Counted from the first letter of the stretch, positions 18,258-27,992 are shown. The stretch: DNA of 64,000 nucleotides from CAZGNZ01 sp964527215 (GCA_964527215.1 CAZGNZ010000005.1:62001-126000); one strand, 5' to 3'. Notes: generated by a model from the letters alone, not told the origin. A program made the numbers and translations.

Positions 18258-19434
18258 CAGAATGGTCCAATGATAAAATCTGCATAATTTCCGCGGCTGC
18301 CCGAGCCGATGCACCCGCCCCCCCCAGCGAATTTGTTACATTCCGCAGTTTTTTTCTGGTTTGTTCCCTCAATTCCGGATTTCTCAGAAACTTTTCCCCC
18401 AACCTCCGCAGTTCAGTCGACGTCGCCTGATCCTGCAGCAGCTCGGGAACGATTTCTTCACCGGCAATAAGGTTGGCCATTCCGGCAAACGGTACTTTGA
18501 CCAGTTTTCTGCCAATCCACCATGAAACAGGCGCAAGCTTGTAGACAATCACCATCGGCGTTCCGAAAATGGCCGCTTCCATGGTGGCGGTACCGGATGC
18601 CACAAACGCAAGATCTGCAGCTTCCAGTCCGGTCCTTCCATTGCCTTGCAGTATTTTTATGCCGTTCAGCCGATAACGGCCGGCCACCTCCTTCGGATCA
18701 AATCCCGGTGCCAGCCCCAGAAGGACCTGAAGCTCAGGGATCTTTTCCCGCAGTTTCGAGGCTGCGTCCAGCATGATTTTCAGATGCCGGTCCAGCTCCT
18801 GCCTGCGGCTTCCGGGGAACAATGCAAGTATGAGCCGGTCCGAATCCAAATCCAGCTCCTGTGAACATTCAGCCTTGCTTCGGGGAGTCCAGACATCCAG
18901 AAAAGGATGTCCCACAAACCGGGCAGTGATGTTTCTCTGGGCATACCACTTTTCTTCAAACGGGAATATAACCAGCATCAAATCAACGTACTTCCGAACC
19001 AGTTCCGCCCGCTTTTCCTTCCAGGCCCATAACTGCGGACTGATATAGTAAATCACCGGAATCCCCAGCCGCTCCTTTATCTGCCGTGCAAGGCGCAGAT
19101 TAAATCCGGGATAGTCGATAAGGATTACTGCTGCCGGTTGGACTTCCGCCATTTTCTCCAGCAGCATTCGGGCGGTCTGACGGAAAAAGCAAAGGTGACG
19201 GATCACTTCCACAAAACCCATCACGGCCATACGCTCCAGCGGCACCAGGGATTCCAGCCCGGCGGCAATCATTTTATCTCCGCCAATACCGGCAAACCGC
19301 AGTGCGGGCTGAGCTTTCTTCAATGCTGCAATTAGAAGGCTGCCGTGCTGATCGCCGGATGCTTCACCTGCAATAATGAATACATTCTTACTGGTATTGG
19401 AATGCGAAGAGGGGCGGGTTGCAGAAGAGTTCAT
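18250..19434 (-). CDS. lpxB: Lipid-A-disaccharide synthase LpxB
   Basis: 394 residues, peripheral inner membrane GT-B glycosyltransferase of family 19. It joins UDP-2,3-diacylglucosamine and lipid X to form the lipid A disaccharide. The N-terminus IIAGEASGDQHGSLL, then FAGIGGDKM, VILIDYPGFNLRLA, YYISPQLWAWKEKR and FVGHPFLD are all hallmark LpxB blocks. The C-terminal half has the donor site region ASGTATMEAAIFGTPMVIVYKL. Size is normal for the family. It is followed by an overlapping DUF374 gene and lpxK, and preceded 16 bp upstream by a Gfo/Idh/MocA oxidoreductase gene, all in one probable operon. Confidence 0.96.
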   Translation of the reverse strand: MNSSATRPSSHSNTSKNVFIIAGEASGDQHGSLLIAALKKAQPALRFAGIGGDKMIAAGLESLVPLERMAVMGFVEVIRHLCFFRQTARMLLEKMAEVQPAAVILIDYPGFNLRLARQIKERLGIPVIYYISPQLWAWKEKRAELVRKYVDLMLVIFPFEEKWYAQRNITARFVGHPFLDVWTPRSKAECSQELDLDSDRLILALFPGSRRQELDRHLKIMLDAASKLREKIPELQVLLGLAPGFDPKEVAGRYRLNGIKILQGNGRTGLEAADLAFVASGTATMEAAIFGTPMVIVYKLAPVSWWIGRKLVKVPFAGMANLIAGEEIVPELLQDQATSTELRRLGEKFLRNPELREQTRKKLRNVTNSLGGAGASARAAAEIMQILSLDHSDV

Positions 19435-19450
19435 TCCGGTTTAACCGGGG

Positions 19451-20440
19451 TTAGTGTATACCGTCATCAATAATTTGCTGGACTTTCACAGCCAGAGCCA
19501 GCGCTTCAGTGGCACTGCGGCCGTCCACCCGCGGTTTCTGGAACTGCTGTACGGATTCAACGAAATGACTCAGTTCAATCCTCAGGGCATTGCCGGAGGG
19601 GACTTCCGGCTTGTGATAGAGTATATGACGTTTTTTATGTCCATCCAGAGCGACAGACATATCAAAGTTGACACCTTCCGGCAGAGTGTCTGTGACCCGG
19701 TAGGTTTCGACAACCCCGCCCATGAAATCCACGGTGATATATGAGTTTTCCTGGAAAATGCGGAGTTTCCGCATTTTTTTCTGTGATATTCGGCTGGATG
19801 TCAGATTGGCGATGCAGCCGTTTTCAAATTCGATGCGGGCATTGGCGATATCAACCGTTTCCGATACCACCTTCACACCGCTGGCACGAACCTCGGTTAC
19901 CGGCGACTGAACCAGAGAAAGGACGATGCCGATATCATGAATCATCAGATCCAGCACGACCGGAACATCGGTTCCCCGAATGTTAAAAGGTGCCAGCCGG
20001 TGGCATTCAATAAACTGCGGATGAATCTCGTAATCTTCCAGCATGAGAAAGGCAGGATTAAACTCCTCAATATGTCCGACCTGAATTATTCGGGATCTGA
20101 CAGATGCCAATTCCAGTATTTCCCGTGCTTCGGAAACCGTCTGTGTAATCGGTTTTTCAATAAACAAATGACAGTTTTGCTCCAGTGCCTGCTGTGCCAC
20201 CTGAAAATGGGTGGAAGTCGGTGTCACGATCGAAACCGCATCACACTGTTCCAAAAGTGCTTTCAGTTCGGAAAACGGAGTGACGCCGTGTGCCGCTGCC
20301 ATTTCATGCAGTCGGTTCGGATCCGGATCATGGATTCCAACAATTTCTGCCTGGTTCAGCGTATTGAGCTGCTGTACATGGAAATTACCCAGGTGACCCA
20401 CACCGATCACCCCCATTCTGATTTGTTGATCATTCTTCAT
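19451..20440 (-). CDS. Gfo/Idh/MocA family NAD(P)-dependent oxidoreductase
   Basis: 329 residues, cytosolic. The N-terminal Rossmann fold has MGVIGVGHLGNFHVQQL (GxGxxG) and the active site motif EKPITQT near residue 94; the C-terminal half is the family's alpha/beta substrate domain. Substrates in this family are sugars and nucleotide sugars. It is the first gene of the lpxB operon (16 bp before lpxB). In bacteria that make 3-amino-3-deoxyglucosamine lipid A, GnnA, an oxidoreductase of this family acting on UDP-GlcNAc, sits among lpx genes; this role is possible here but its partner aminotransferase GnnB is not in the window. Confidence 0.85.
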   Translation of the reverse strand: MKNDQQIRMGVIGVGHLGNFHVQQLNTLNQAEIVGIHDPDPNRLHEMAAAHGVTPFSELKALLEQCDAVSIVTPTSTHFQVAQQALEQNCHLFIEKPITQTVSEAREILELASVRSRIIQVGHIEEFNPAFLMLEDYEIHPQFIECHRLAPFNIRGTDVPVVLDLMIHDIGIVLSLVQSPVTEVRASGVKVVSETVDIANARIEFENGCIANLTSSRISQKKMRKLRIFQENSYITVDFMGGVVETYRVTDTLPEGVNFDMSVALDGHKKRHILYHKPEVPSGNALRIELSHFVESVQQFQKPRVDGRSATEALALAVKVQQIIDDGIH

Positions 20441-20620
20441 GGCAGCAAATTTACGAAGCTCTGCCGCTTTTGCGTTTGAAAAAACAGCGCCGTCCGCGAA
20501 ACCGGCACAGCCGGTTTGTGTAACCTTGTAACAACCACCCGATTTGCCACTCGGTAAATTGTCTCATGCACCGGAATACAGGTAAATTAAATGCACGAAA
20601 ATTAATATGAAAGGATCATC
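20441..20620. promoter_or_regulatory. Divergent promoter region (lipid A operon / C25 peptidase)
   Basis: 180 bp between the divergently transcribed oxidoreductase-lpx operon and the C25 peptidase gene, so promoters for both must lie here or nearby. AAAGGA occurs 8 bases before the peptidase ATG. No clear -10/-35 pair or operator repeat could be identified by eye. Confidence 0.4.
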
Positions 20621-23600
20621 ATGTCTCGTTTCATCAGGCTGTCAATTATTACCGCAATGCTCGTTTCCGGAATGGTCATGGCCGCAGTACTGCCGGTCAG
20701 CGGACAATCCTCCGAATGCAGTTTTCTCCGCAGTTCGGACACCGTGCTGGAAACCCAGGTCAGTATTGGAGATCTGCAGACCGCTTCCATCATCAACGAT
20801 GAAGGCACGTTTACCAGAATAATGCTTCCCGGTTTCCACCGGTCTCTCACCCCGGGATCCCCTGAACTCCCGGAAATACACCGGCTGATCGAAATCCCTC
20901 TGGGTGCTGATCCCAGAGTTGAGATCACCAGCGCGTCTGTTCAGGAATACTCCCTCGCTGATTTTAATATTGACTCACCCATATTCCCGGCCCAGCCTTC
21001 CCTTCTGAAAAGCACGGATCCTGAAACTGTCCAGTTTGAATGGAACCAGGAACTGTACGACCTTGACCGGTTTCAGGGCCACGAACTGGTGTCCGTTGAA
21101 GAAAAGGGCATCATGCGCAGCGTGCGGATCGCCAATTTGATTATCCGTCCGGTGGATTACAATCCGGTCACCGGCATCCTGCAGATTGTCACGGATATTG
21201 AGTTTGACATCGTGTTTGACAATGCCGATATTGCCGCCACCGCTCAACTTAAAGAAGACTACTACTCACCGGTATTTGAACCGGTTTTTGAAACCCTGGC
21301 GTATTATGACCGTCCGCAAAACCGTGATGATCTGGTAAATGATCCCATTACCATGGTGATTGTGGCCAACAGCATGTTTGAAGGCCAGCTGGACGAATTC
21401 ATCGACTGGAAAACCGAAAAAGGCTACACTGTCGTCACTGGATACACTGACGAAATCGGTTCATCCACTTCCGCCATTAAGAATTTTATACAGGATCTCT
21501 ACGACAATCCCGTGAACGGAGCACCGCCCTCCTTCGTCTTGTTTGTGGGGGATGTGGCCCAGATGCCCACCTGGAACGGCAATACTGGCGGTCATGTCAC
21601 GGATCTGGATTACGTTGAATACACGAACGATTACATGCCGGAGATTTATCACGGCCGATTCTCTGCCGCAAATGCTGATCAACTGCAGGCACAGCTGGAC
21701 AAAACCCTGGAATATGACCAGTTTCTGATGCCGGATCCCAGTTACCTTGGCGAAGTGGTCATGGTGGCCGGCATGGACAGCTATCACGGCGATACCTGGG
21801 CCAACGGCCAGATCAATTACGGTACAACCTACTATTTTAATGAAGAACACGGCATTACCTCTTACACATACCTATATCCTCAGTCCGGCAGCAACTCACA
21901 GAACATCATCAATGATATCTCCGAAGGTGTAGGCTATGCCAATTACACCGCCCACTGCAGCTCAAACGGCTGGGCTGATCCCAGCTTCACGGTTTCGGAC
22001 ATCAACACCCTGCAGAACGACCACGAGTATCCTCTCGGTGTCGGCAATTGCTGCAGTTCCAACGAATTCGATTCCGGTACCTGCTTTGGCGAAGCCTTTT
22101 TACGCGCTGAAGAAAAGGGCGGCATCGGCTACATTGGCGGTTCCAACAGCACCTACTGGGATGAAGACTACTGGTGGGGCGTCGGCAGCGGTAACGTAGT
22201 CACCTACCCCACTTATGAAGCTACCGGACTGGGCGCTTATGACGGCATGTTCCACGATCATGGTGAATCGGAAGACGACTGGTACATCACGAACTATGCA
22301 ATCATTATGGCTGGCAACCTGGCTGTTGTTGAAGGCGGCGGCAACTCAAATTATTACTGGGAAATCTACCACCTCATGGGTGACCCTTCTCTCTCAACCT
22401 ATCTGGGTGTTCCCTCTGAAAACACTGTCAGTCACCTGCCTTTCCTGCAGATCGGCGTTGATTCATTCACCATTAATGCTGATCCGTATTCGTATGCAGG
22501 TCTTTCCATGGACGGCATGCTGTACGGTGCCGGACAGGTTGGAGCAAGCGGTGTTCTGGAGCTGGCTATTGATCCCATCCTGACCGGCGGAACCGCAACA
22601 ATTGTGGTCACCCGTCAAAACCGGGAACCTTACATCGGGACGGTTGAGGTTGGAAGTGCTGATGGTCCCTATGTGATTGTAGATGACTGTCTGGTTGTCG
22701 GAGACACCAATAACAATGGGGATATTGATTACGGAGAAACCATCTACATGCTGGTTCAGGCGGAAAATGTCGGCGTTGAAACCGCAACAAACGTGATCGG
22801 TACGGTTACCTCGGATGATCCTTACATTACAATGATTGACGGTACGGTCACCTTTGACGCCATTGAGCCCGGCGGTGTGGAAGCAAGCCTGGATGTTATC
22901 GAATTCAGCATCTCTCAGGAAACACCCGATGGCCATTCAGCCAGTTTTGATGTGCATTTCGCCGGAGATTCCGGGGAATGGGACCACTATTTCACCATTT
23001 CCATCAATGCTTACTGCGTGCTGGGTGATATGAATGCCGACTGGGTCATCAATGTTCTGGACATCATCCAGATTGTGAACATCATCCTGAATATCGGTGA
23101 CGGTCCCACCGACCTGGAACTGTGTGCCGCCGATGTGGATGAAAACGGCATTATCAATATTCTGGATGTGATCCAGGTGATCGGCTTTGTGATTAACCAG
23201 GATTACGGCTGCCGGATGTGCCGCCCTGCCGGTTATGACGATTCAGCTGTTCTGGTGTTTGACCATGCCGGCTTGAGTCTGACCGCTGACGTTCCCGTTG
23301 CCGGCTTCCAGTTTACTGTTCAGGGTCAAAACCTGTCGCTCAATCATGATCTGGGACTGGAAATTGAAACTTCCCAGGCCAACGGAACCACCACTGTCCT
23401 GGCATACAGTCCCGGCGGGAATCCTCTTCCGGAAGGCGAACACCGTCTGATCAATTCAGATTCAGAAATAATCGTTGAAAACATCATCGTAGCTGATCTT
23501 TACGGTCACGAGATGTCTGTTGCCAGCCGGGTCATTCCGGAACAGTTTAATCTGAGCCAGAATCATCCAAATCCCTTCAATCCGGAAACCATGATCTCCT

Positions 23601-23818
23601 TTGATCTGCCTTCTGCCATGAATGTGGATCTGGTGATTCATGATCTTCTCGGTCAGGAAATCATTCGACTGGCCGACGGTGTGTATGGGGCCGGTTCTCA
23701 CTCGGTCGTCTGGAACAGCCTGAATGCCGACGGCAGACCCGTGCCGGCAGGTATGTATTTCTACACCTTATCCACCGGGACTGACAGCATGACCCGGAAA
23801 ATGATCTTACTGAAATAA
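20621..23818 (+). CDS. Secreted C25 (gingipain-like) cysteine peptidase with dockerin and T9SS sorting domain
   Basis: 1065 residues with a signal peptide (about 1-29) and a long beta-rich propeptide (30-225). The caspase-like C25 domain (about 240-590) contains VLFVGDVAQMP, the catalytic His445 in YTAHCSSNGW and the nucleophile in VGNCCSSNEF (Cys478 by alignment with gingipain, or Cys477). A CARDB-like beta domain (about 680-800) follows. A dockerin-like pair is near 805-865 (DMNADWVINVLD and DVDENGIINILD). The last 85 residues are a type A T9SS C-terminal domain with NHPNPFNPETMISFDLP, VIHDLLGQEI and a final RKMILLK. It is likely exported by the type IX system and held on the cell surface or released. 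Confidence 0.94.
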   Translation: MSRFIRLSIITAMLVSGMVMAAVLPVSGQSSECSFLRSSDTVLETQVSIGDLQTASIINDEGTFTRIMLPGFHRSLTPGSPELPEIHRLIEIPLGADPRVEITSASVQEYSLADFNIDSPIFPAQPSLLKSTDPETVQFEWNQELYDLDRFQGHELVSVEEKGIMRSVRIANLIIRPVDYNPVTGILQIVTDIEFDIVFDNADIAATAQLKEDYYSPVFEPVFETLAYYDRPQNRDDLVNDPITMVIVANSMFEGQLDEFIDWKTEKGYTVVTGYTDEIGSSTSAIKNFIQDLYDNPVNGAPPSFVLFVGDVAQMPTWNGNTGGHVTDLDYVEYTNDYMPEIYHGRFSAANADQLQAQLDKTLEYDQFLMPDPSYLGEVVMVAGMDSYHGDTWANGQINYGTTYYFNEEHGITSYTYLYPQSGSNSQNIINDISEGVGYANYTAHCSSNGWADPSFTVSDINTLQNDHEYPLGVGNCCSSNEFDSGTCFGEAFLRAEEKGGIGYIGGSNSTYWDEDYWWGVGSGNVVTYPTYEATGLGAYDGMFHDHGESEDDWYITNYAIIMAGNLAVVEGGGNSNYYWEIYHLMGDPSLSTYLGVPSENTVSHLPFLQIGVDSFTINADPYSYAGLSMDGMLYGAGQVGASGVLELAIDPILTGGTATIVVTRQNREPYIGTVEVGSADGPYVIVDDCLVVGDTNNNGDIDYGETIYMLVQAENVGVETATNVIGTVTSDDPYITMIDGTVTFDAIEPGGVEASLDVIEFSISQETPDGHSASFDVHFAGDSGEWDHYFTISINAYCVLGDMNADWVINVLDIIQIVNIILNIGDGPTDLELCAADVDENGIINILDVIQVIGFVINQDYGCRMCRPAGYDDSAVLVFDHAGLSLTADVPVAGFQFTVQGQNLSLNHDLGLEIETSQANGTTTVLAYSPGGNPLPEGEHRLINSDSEIIVENIIVADLYGHEMSVASRVIPEQFNLSQNHPNPFNPETMISFDLPSAMNVDLVIHDLLGQEIIRLADGVYGAGSHSVVWNSLNADGRPVPAGMYFYTLSTGTDSMTRKMILLK

Positions 23819-23835
23819 TAAATAGATTCTCCCCC

Positions 23836-23873
23836 GGCAGCAGGTTCCTTCGGGGGTCTGCTGCCTTACTTTG
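23836..23873 (+). terminator. Terminator-like hairpin after the C25 peptidase gene
   Basis: GGCAGCAG (23836-23843) pairs perfectly with CTGCTGCC (23858-23865), followed by TTACTTT. A competing hairpin, CCCCCG with CGGGGG, overlaps it. The position 17 bp after the stop supports an intrinsic terminator, though the T-run is short. Confidence 0.6.
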
Positions 23874-24048
23874 AGAAACAGTCTGAAAACCCTTCCGCCC
23901 ATAACCCATAACAGAAATCAAATCCGGATTTCACGGTATTCCATTTCAGGTCTCACTGTCCTCTGGAAATGATCTCATTTACAGCCAATACTCTTTTCGG
24001 AAGCTGCGTCCTTAAAATGACAGGATTTGTTTCATTATTGACAACGCT

Positions 24049-25068
24049 TTGGAAAAATCAACACTGTACAGCCGGAGACGATTCATTAACACATCGCTGA
24101 AAAGTCTGGTTTACCTGACTCTTAATTCGAAATTCATTCCCGCATTTAACCATGACACATCTGATCATTTCTATTTCGCGGTTATTGCGGACACGCACAT
24201 CATTGATGATCAATACAGTCAAAATCCCAGCAGCTGGTTCACCAACCTGACCATCAGGAAAGCCAATCAGCGCTTCGCCAGAGTTCGGGATATGATCAAC
24301 GCTTCCCCGTTTCCCATTGACATGGTATTCATTACCGGTGATTTTATCCACAATCATCCATCATCCAAATGGGATTATTACTTTGAAAATCACACCCGAT
24401 TTGACGAAGCCAAAGCCATTATGTCGGGGTTTAATGCACCGGTTTTCCCTGGTTTGGGTAATCATGACTACAACATTGACAAGTATCGCACAACCGATCG
24501 GGGGCGAATCAATTTTCAGCTGACACATGATCTTTTTCGTGAGAAATTCAATGTTGATCCTTATTACTGCGTCAGGATGCACGGTTATAATTTCATCCAT
24601 CTGAACAACTTCCTTGGCCGAACTTTTCAGCCGGGAGGCGAGAAAACCAGTCTCATGAGCGGCAGCTATGGAGAAGAACAGCTGAATTGGCTGGAAGGGA
24701 TACTGGAACAGCGGAAACCGTCATTTATTTTTACACATTTCCCGCTGCAGATGATCAAAAACACAGAAATCGGGGACTATGGAATTACGGGTCTGCTGAA
24801 GAAATATCAGGACAGCGTGCTGTCGGTATTCAGCGGACATACTCATATCTGGTTTGATTTCAAACATAAGTACGGACCAAACCACATCGTCAGCGGTTCA
24901 ACCCGTATGGATGATAACAGTTATATGATTGTCAGGGTCAATCGCCGTGAAACGATCCACGACATAATGAACTACTCGCAAATTCTCTGGCAGACCCCCT
25001 GGGCCAGGCCGTTTACAAAACCCCGACGCCCGCGCAGAATAGTCAACCCTGTTGCAGCAGCGATATAG
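24049..25068 (+). CDS. Exported calcineurin-like metallophosphoesterase (Tat signal)
   Basis: 339 residues from a TTG; no strong ribosome site is visible, so the start is uncertain. The N-terminus SRRRFINTSLKSLVYLTL fits a twin-arginine (Tat) signal, implying export in folded, metal-loaded form. The phosphoesterase motifs are all present in order: IADTHI (DxH), TGDFIHNH (GDxxxx), GLGNHDYN (GNHD), THFPLQ (late H) and FSGHTHIWF (GHxH). Two metal ions are therefore expected. The substrate is unknown; it may be a periplasmic phosphodiesterase or nucleotidase. It faces a MORN-repeat lipoprotein gene on the opposite strand, 23 bp away. Confidence 0.88.
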   Translation: MEKSTLYSRRRFINTSLKSLVYLTLNSKFIPAFNHDTSDHFYFAVIADTHIIDDQYSQNPSSWFTNLTIRKANQRFARVRDMINASPFPIDMVFITGDFIHNHPSSKWDYYFENHTRFDEAKAIMSGFNAPVFPGLGNHDYNIDKYRTTDRGRINFQLTHDLFREKFNVDPYYCVRMHGYNFIHLNNFLGRTFQPGGEKTSLMSGSYGEEQLNWLEGILEQRKPSFIFTHFPLQMIKNTEIGDYGITGLLKKYQDSVLSVFSGHTHIWFDFKHKYGPNHIVSGSTRMDDNSYMIVRVNRRETIHDIMNYSQILWQTPWARPFTKPRRPRRIVNPVAAAI

Positions 25069-25091
25069 CTGCCGTCTTTTTCCGGTATCTG

Positions 25092-26162
25092 TTACCGGGT
25101 TTCATAATTGAATTCAACGCGTAAGCCGCCTTCATCATGATATTCCACCTGCTGACCGGAACTGCGTCCCATGTCATATTGATGCTGCAGCTTCATTGAT
25201 CCGTCGGAATGGTACTCCGTCTGAATGCCATGCAGTTTGCCGTTCTGATAGTTCCATGTCCCCCGAACCTGGCCGTTTTCATACCACATGGTGCAGGAGC
25301 TGTCCAGTTCCCCCTCATTGAAATAGCATTCTGATCCTTTTATCCCGTTCGCATACCACTCAAGCTGCCATCCGTGTCTTTTCCCTTTGGCATACTGCGA
25401 ACGCCCCTGATTCGTCCCGTCCTCGTACCAGCTTTCCTGAATACCCTCTTCCTGCCCGTTTTTCATCCATCTCTGCTTGCGAAGCTGACCGCTGGCAAAC
25501 CAGAATTTCTGAGGACCGTCCATTTTCCCGTGCAGGTAGTTTTTCTGATATTTCAGTACACCCGGTCCATGGTAGCTGGTCTGTTTTCCATGGTACTGAC
25601 CATCCAGATACCGGTGCTCCATGAACAGACTGCCGTCAAACGAATATTCCCGCTGAAACCCCTGCAGGACTCCCGTTCCATAGGTTTCCTCCAGTTTCAG
25701 CTTTCCATTCTCATGCCAGTTCTGCTGAAGCCCATGTAATTTGCCTTCCAGATAAAAAAATTGGCTTTTCTGCTGTCCCGATTCATACCACTCTGCAGCC
25801 GGACCGGACGCTGTACCGGAATCAAAAGTCCACTGCCCGCGTCGCTGACCCGTTTCATAATACCAGACATAGAGTCCCTGCTTCAGGTTATTCTTATAAT
25901 CTCCTTCTTCCTTCAGCTCACCATTTTCATACCAATATTGAAATCGGCCGGTTTTGAGTCCGTCCTGATAGCGCCCGGTCATTTTTACGGCTCCACTGGG
26001 ATAAACCGCCTTCACCCGTCCGGTAAACGGGCTGGTATGATCCTTCAGCCAGGCCACCCCGTCGCGAACCTGAATTTCCGACAGCGGTACCTCCGGTGTG
26101 CAGGCCCACATGAGAAAAATGATCGTGCCCCATAATAAAACCGAAGACAGCAGATTTTTCAT
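25092..26162 (-). CDS. MORN-repeat variant lipoprotein (YwqK-like)
   Basis: 356 residues with a lipoprotein signal: hydrophobic stretch then FLMWAC, giving a lipidated Cys21. The rest is about 13 tandem copies of a 20-24 residue unit of the form WYENGQxxxxxxYxxGKxxGxxxxW, the MORN-repeat variant found in YwqK-family proteins. Such repeats fold as an extended beta-sheet and bind lipids or proteins. YwqK is annotated as an antitoxin in Bacillus, but no toxin gene is adjacent here, so that role is not supported. The gene is 12 bp downstream of a TlpA-like gene and probably cotranscribed; both products would be in the periplasm. Confidence 0.85.
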   Translation of the reverse strand: MKNLLSSVLLWGTIIFLMWACTPEVPLSEIQVRDGVAWLKDHTSPFTGRVKAVYPSGAVKMTGRYQDGLKTGRFQYWYENGELKEEGDYKNNLKQGLYVWYYETGQRRGQWTFDSGTASGPAAEWYESGQQKSQFFYLEGKLHGLQQNWHENGKLKLEETYGTGVLQGFQREYSFDGSLFMEHRYLDGQYHGKQTSYHGPGVLKYQKNYLHGKMDGPQKFWFASGQLRKQRWMKNGQEEGIQESWYEDGTNQGRSQYAKGKRHGWQLEWYANGIKGSECYFNEGELDSSCTMWYENGQVRGTWNYQNGKLHGIQTEYHSDGSMKLQHQYDMGRSSGQQVEYHDEGGLRVEFNYETR

Positions 26163-26174
26163 TTTACACCCTAT

Positions 26175-27662
26175 TCAGTTTTGGAGATCCTGGACCCACC
26201 AGGACAATTTTTCCTCTAATTCCTGAGAATATCCAATCTGTTCATACCGCAATTTCCCGGTATTGTCAACCACACAGATAAAGGGGATGCTGTTGAAACC
26301 GTAATGCTCAGCAAGCTTGTCGTTTCCAAACAGGAACTCCATGGCATATTCATTGTCTTTCATAATGGACTTGGCCAGTTCCACATCCCGTTCCCAAATG
26401 TTCACTGAAAAAACTCTGACATTTTCAGGCTTTTCGGTCCGGCACCAGGTGTCCAGAACCGGCATTGCTGCTTTGCATGGACCGCACCAGGAAGCCCAGA
26501 AGTCAAGGATAATGATATTGCCGGCCAGATCAGATAACCGAAGGGTATCGCCTTCCAGGTTTGTCAAAACCCAGTTGAAGGCCTCTTTCATCGTTTTCGA
26601 ATCAAGTGTTTCTGCGCGCCGTTCATCTGAACCACGTTCCCAGGCCAGTTCCATTTTTTGCACCAGTTCGGACCAGCGGTCATCATCCTGAAGCGGTTTC
26701 AGATCACGGCTTTTTGATGTGTTTTCCACGTAGCCCCAGCCATTGTCCGCTGCCCTGAATAAAAAATCAAAGGCATCATCCCTGCGTTCCTGTACGGCTG
26801 CATACCGGGCCAGATGATACAACGTGCGGGGATTTTCCTGCCAGTTGGACACCGATTTCAGATGTGCTTCAATCCGTTCGTATTCCTGATTGATACGCAG
26901 CAGATTGGTGTAAATCTGATCGATTTTGTCCTGCCTTTCCGATGGTTTGTAATCTCCGTCTGTAATTTTCTGATCAACATGATCGGATACACTGTTCAGG
27001 GTCTGATCGTAATCCTTCAGACTGTTGTGTATTCGGGCAAATTCCAGATCATTCACCCAGGCAGCTTCCGCCTGCTCCGCTTTTTCGAGGAACTCCAATG
27101 CTGCGGGATAATCCTTCTGATACTTTACCAGGCTGAACATAAATCTCAGACTGATATCATTATCACCTTCAAACTCGTAAAACCGCCGAAGCAGATGCTC
27201 ATCTTCCGAGAGAGAACCAGCCAGGGCCGTCCGCTCCTCCGCACTTCCGCGTCTGTCAAACAAACTTAACACATACGGTGCAAAAACCAGCCGGTACCCG
27301 TAAACCCAGTCAGGTGCCAGTTCAATGGTCCGTTTTCCAAGGCGGATCTGTTCCAGCGGATCATCCAGCAGCCGGCCGTACATGTACACAAACCGGGCTG
27401 AATCCGGATGAGTATCATATGCTTTCCGGGCATGGGCAACCGCCGCTTCAGCATCTATCCGTTTCCAGCGATTCTGTGCAGTTCGTATGGTTTCCATATC
27501 CTGCGCAGCATCAATGAATTCACGACATACCGGAACGACGGCTGAATCAGCCTCCAAATCCTCAATCACACGGTTAAAGTCATCAAGAGTATACCCTCCG
27601 GCACTCAGCAGGGAAGTGAATATGACAGATATGAACAGAACAGGTGACAGGTACGACAGCAT
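26175..27662 (-). CDS. Exported TlpA-like thioredoxin-domain protein with helical repeats
   Basis: 495 residues from the ATG at 27662, which has GGAG 6 bases upstream; an ATG 33 bases earlier has no such site. A signal peptide covers about 1-22. Residues of about 70-320 are helical with TPR-like features. The C-terminal domain (about 360-490) is a TlpA/ResA-type thioredoxin fold with DFWASWCGPCKAA, redox Cys393 and Cys396, followed by VFSVNIWERD and the cis-Pro region FNSIPFICVVD. It probably reduces or exchanges disulfides in the periplasm, for example in cytochrome c maturation; multihaem cytochrome genes begin 330 bp away on the other strand. The partner protein is unknown. Confidence 0.88.
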   Translation of the reverse strand: MLSYLSPVLFISVIFTSLLSAGGYTLDDFNRVIEDLEADSAVVPVCREFIDAAQDMETIRTAQNRWKRIDAEAAVAHARKAYDTHPDSARFVYMYGRLLDDPLEQIRLGKRTIELAPDWVYGYRLVFAPYVLSLFDRRGSAEERTALAGSLSEDEHLLRRFYEFEGDNDISLRFMFSLVKYQKDYPAALEFLEKAEQAEAAWVNDLEFARIHNSLKDYDQTLNSVSDHVDQKITDGDYKPSERQDKIDQIYTNLLRINQEYERIEAHLKSVSNWQENPRTLYHLARYAAVQERRDDAFDFLFRAADNGWGYVENTSKSRDLKPLQDDDRWSELVQKMELAWERGSDERRAETLDSKTMKEAFNWVLTNLEGDTLRLSDLAGNIIILDFWASWCGPCKAAMPVLDTWCRTEKPENVRVFSVNIWERDVELAKSIMKDNEYAMEFLFGNDKLAEHYGFNSIPFICVVDNTGKLRYEQIGYSQELEEKLSWWVQDLQN

Positions 27663-27992
27663 TTTTTCTCCGGATTGGATTGATTGATTAACCATTTCAG
27701 GCGGGGAAACTTGTGTCGGCTTTTAAATACAATACAACATATATTCCGTGAACTCCTTTGCAGAAACCGACTGCTCAATTTAAATTCAGGTCATCGGCTG
27801 AGGATCATTTTAAAATTTTTGAAATGAATCAGGATCACCGGTAAATTCCTGAAACAATTGCCGATTTTTTATCTGCCGACTGCCGGTCGCTCAGACTGAC
27901 TGAGTTCCCTACAGGGTTTCACCGCAGGTAACGAATGGTGATCATCTATATATTTACACAGCTCACGGTTCTCATACTATTTTGGAGTTTTT
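27663..27992. other. Divergent intergenic region upstream of the cytochrome operon
   Basis: 330 AT-rich bases between the divergent TlpA-like gene and the bd-type cytochrome operon. It should hold promoters for both. TTTTGGAG lies 6 bases before the cytochrome ATG. No clear operator or riboswitch was identified. Confidence 0.4.

Noticed and set aside
25092..26162. Toxin-antitoxin module suggested by the YwqK label
   Set aside because: No toxin gene adjacent; the protein is a lipoprotein with many MORN-type repeats.
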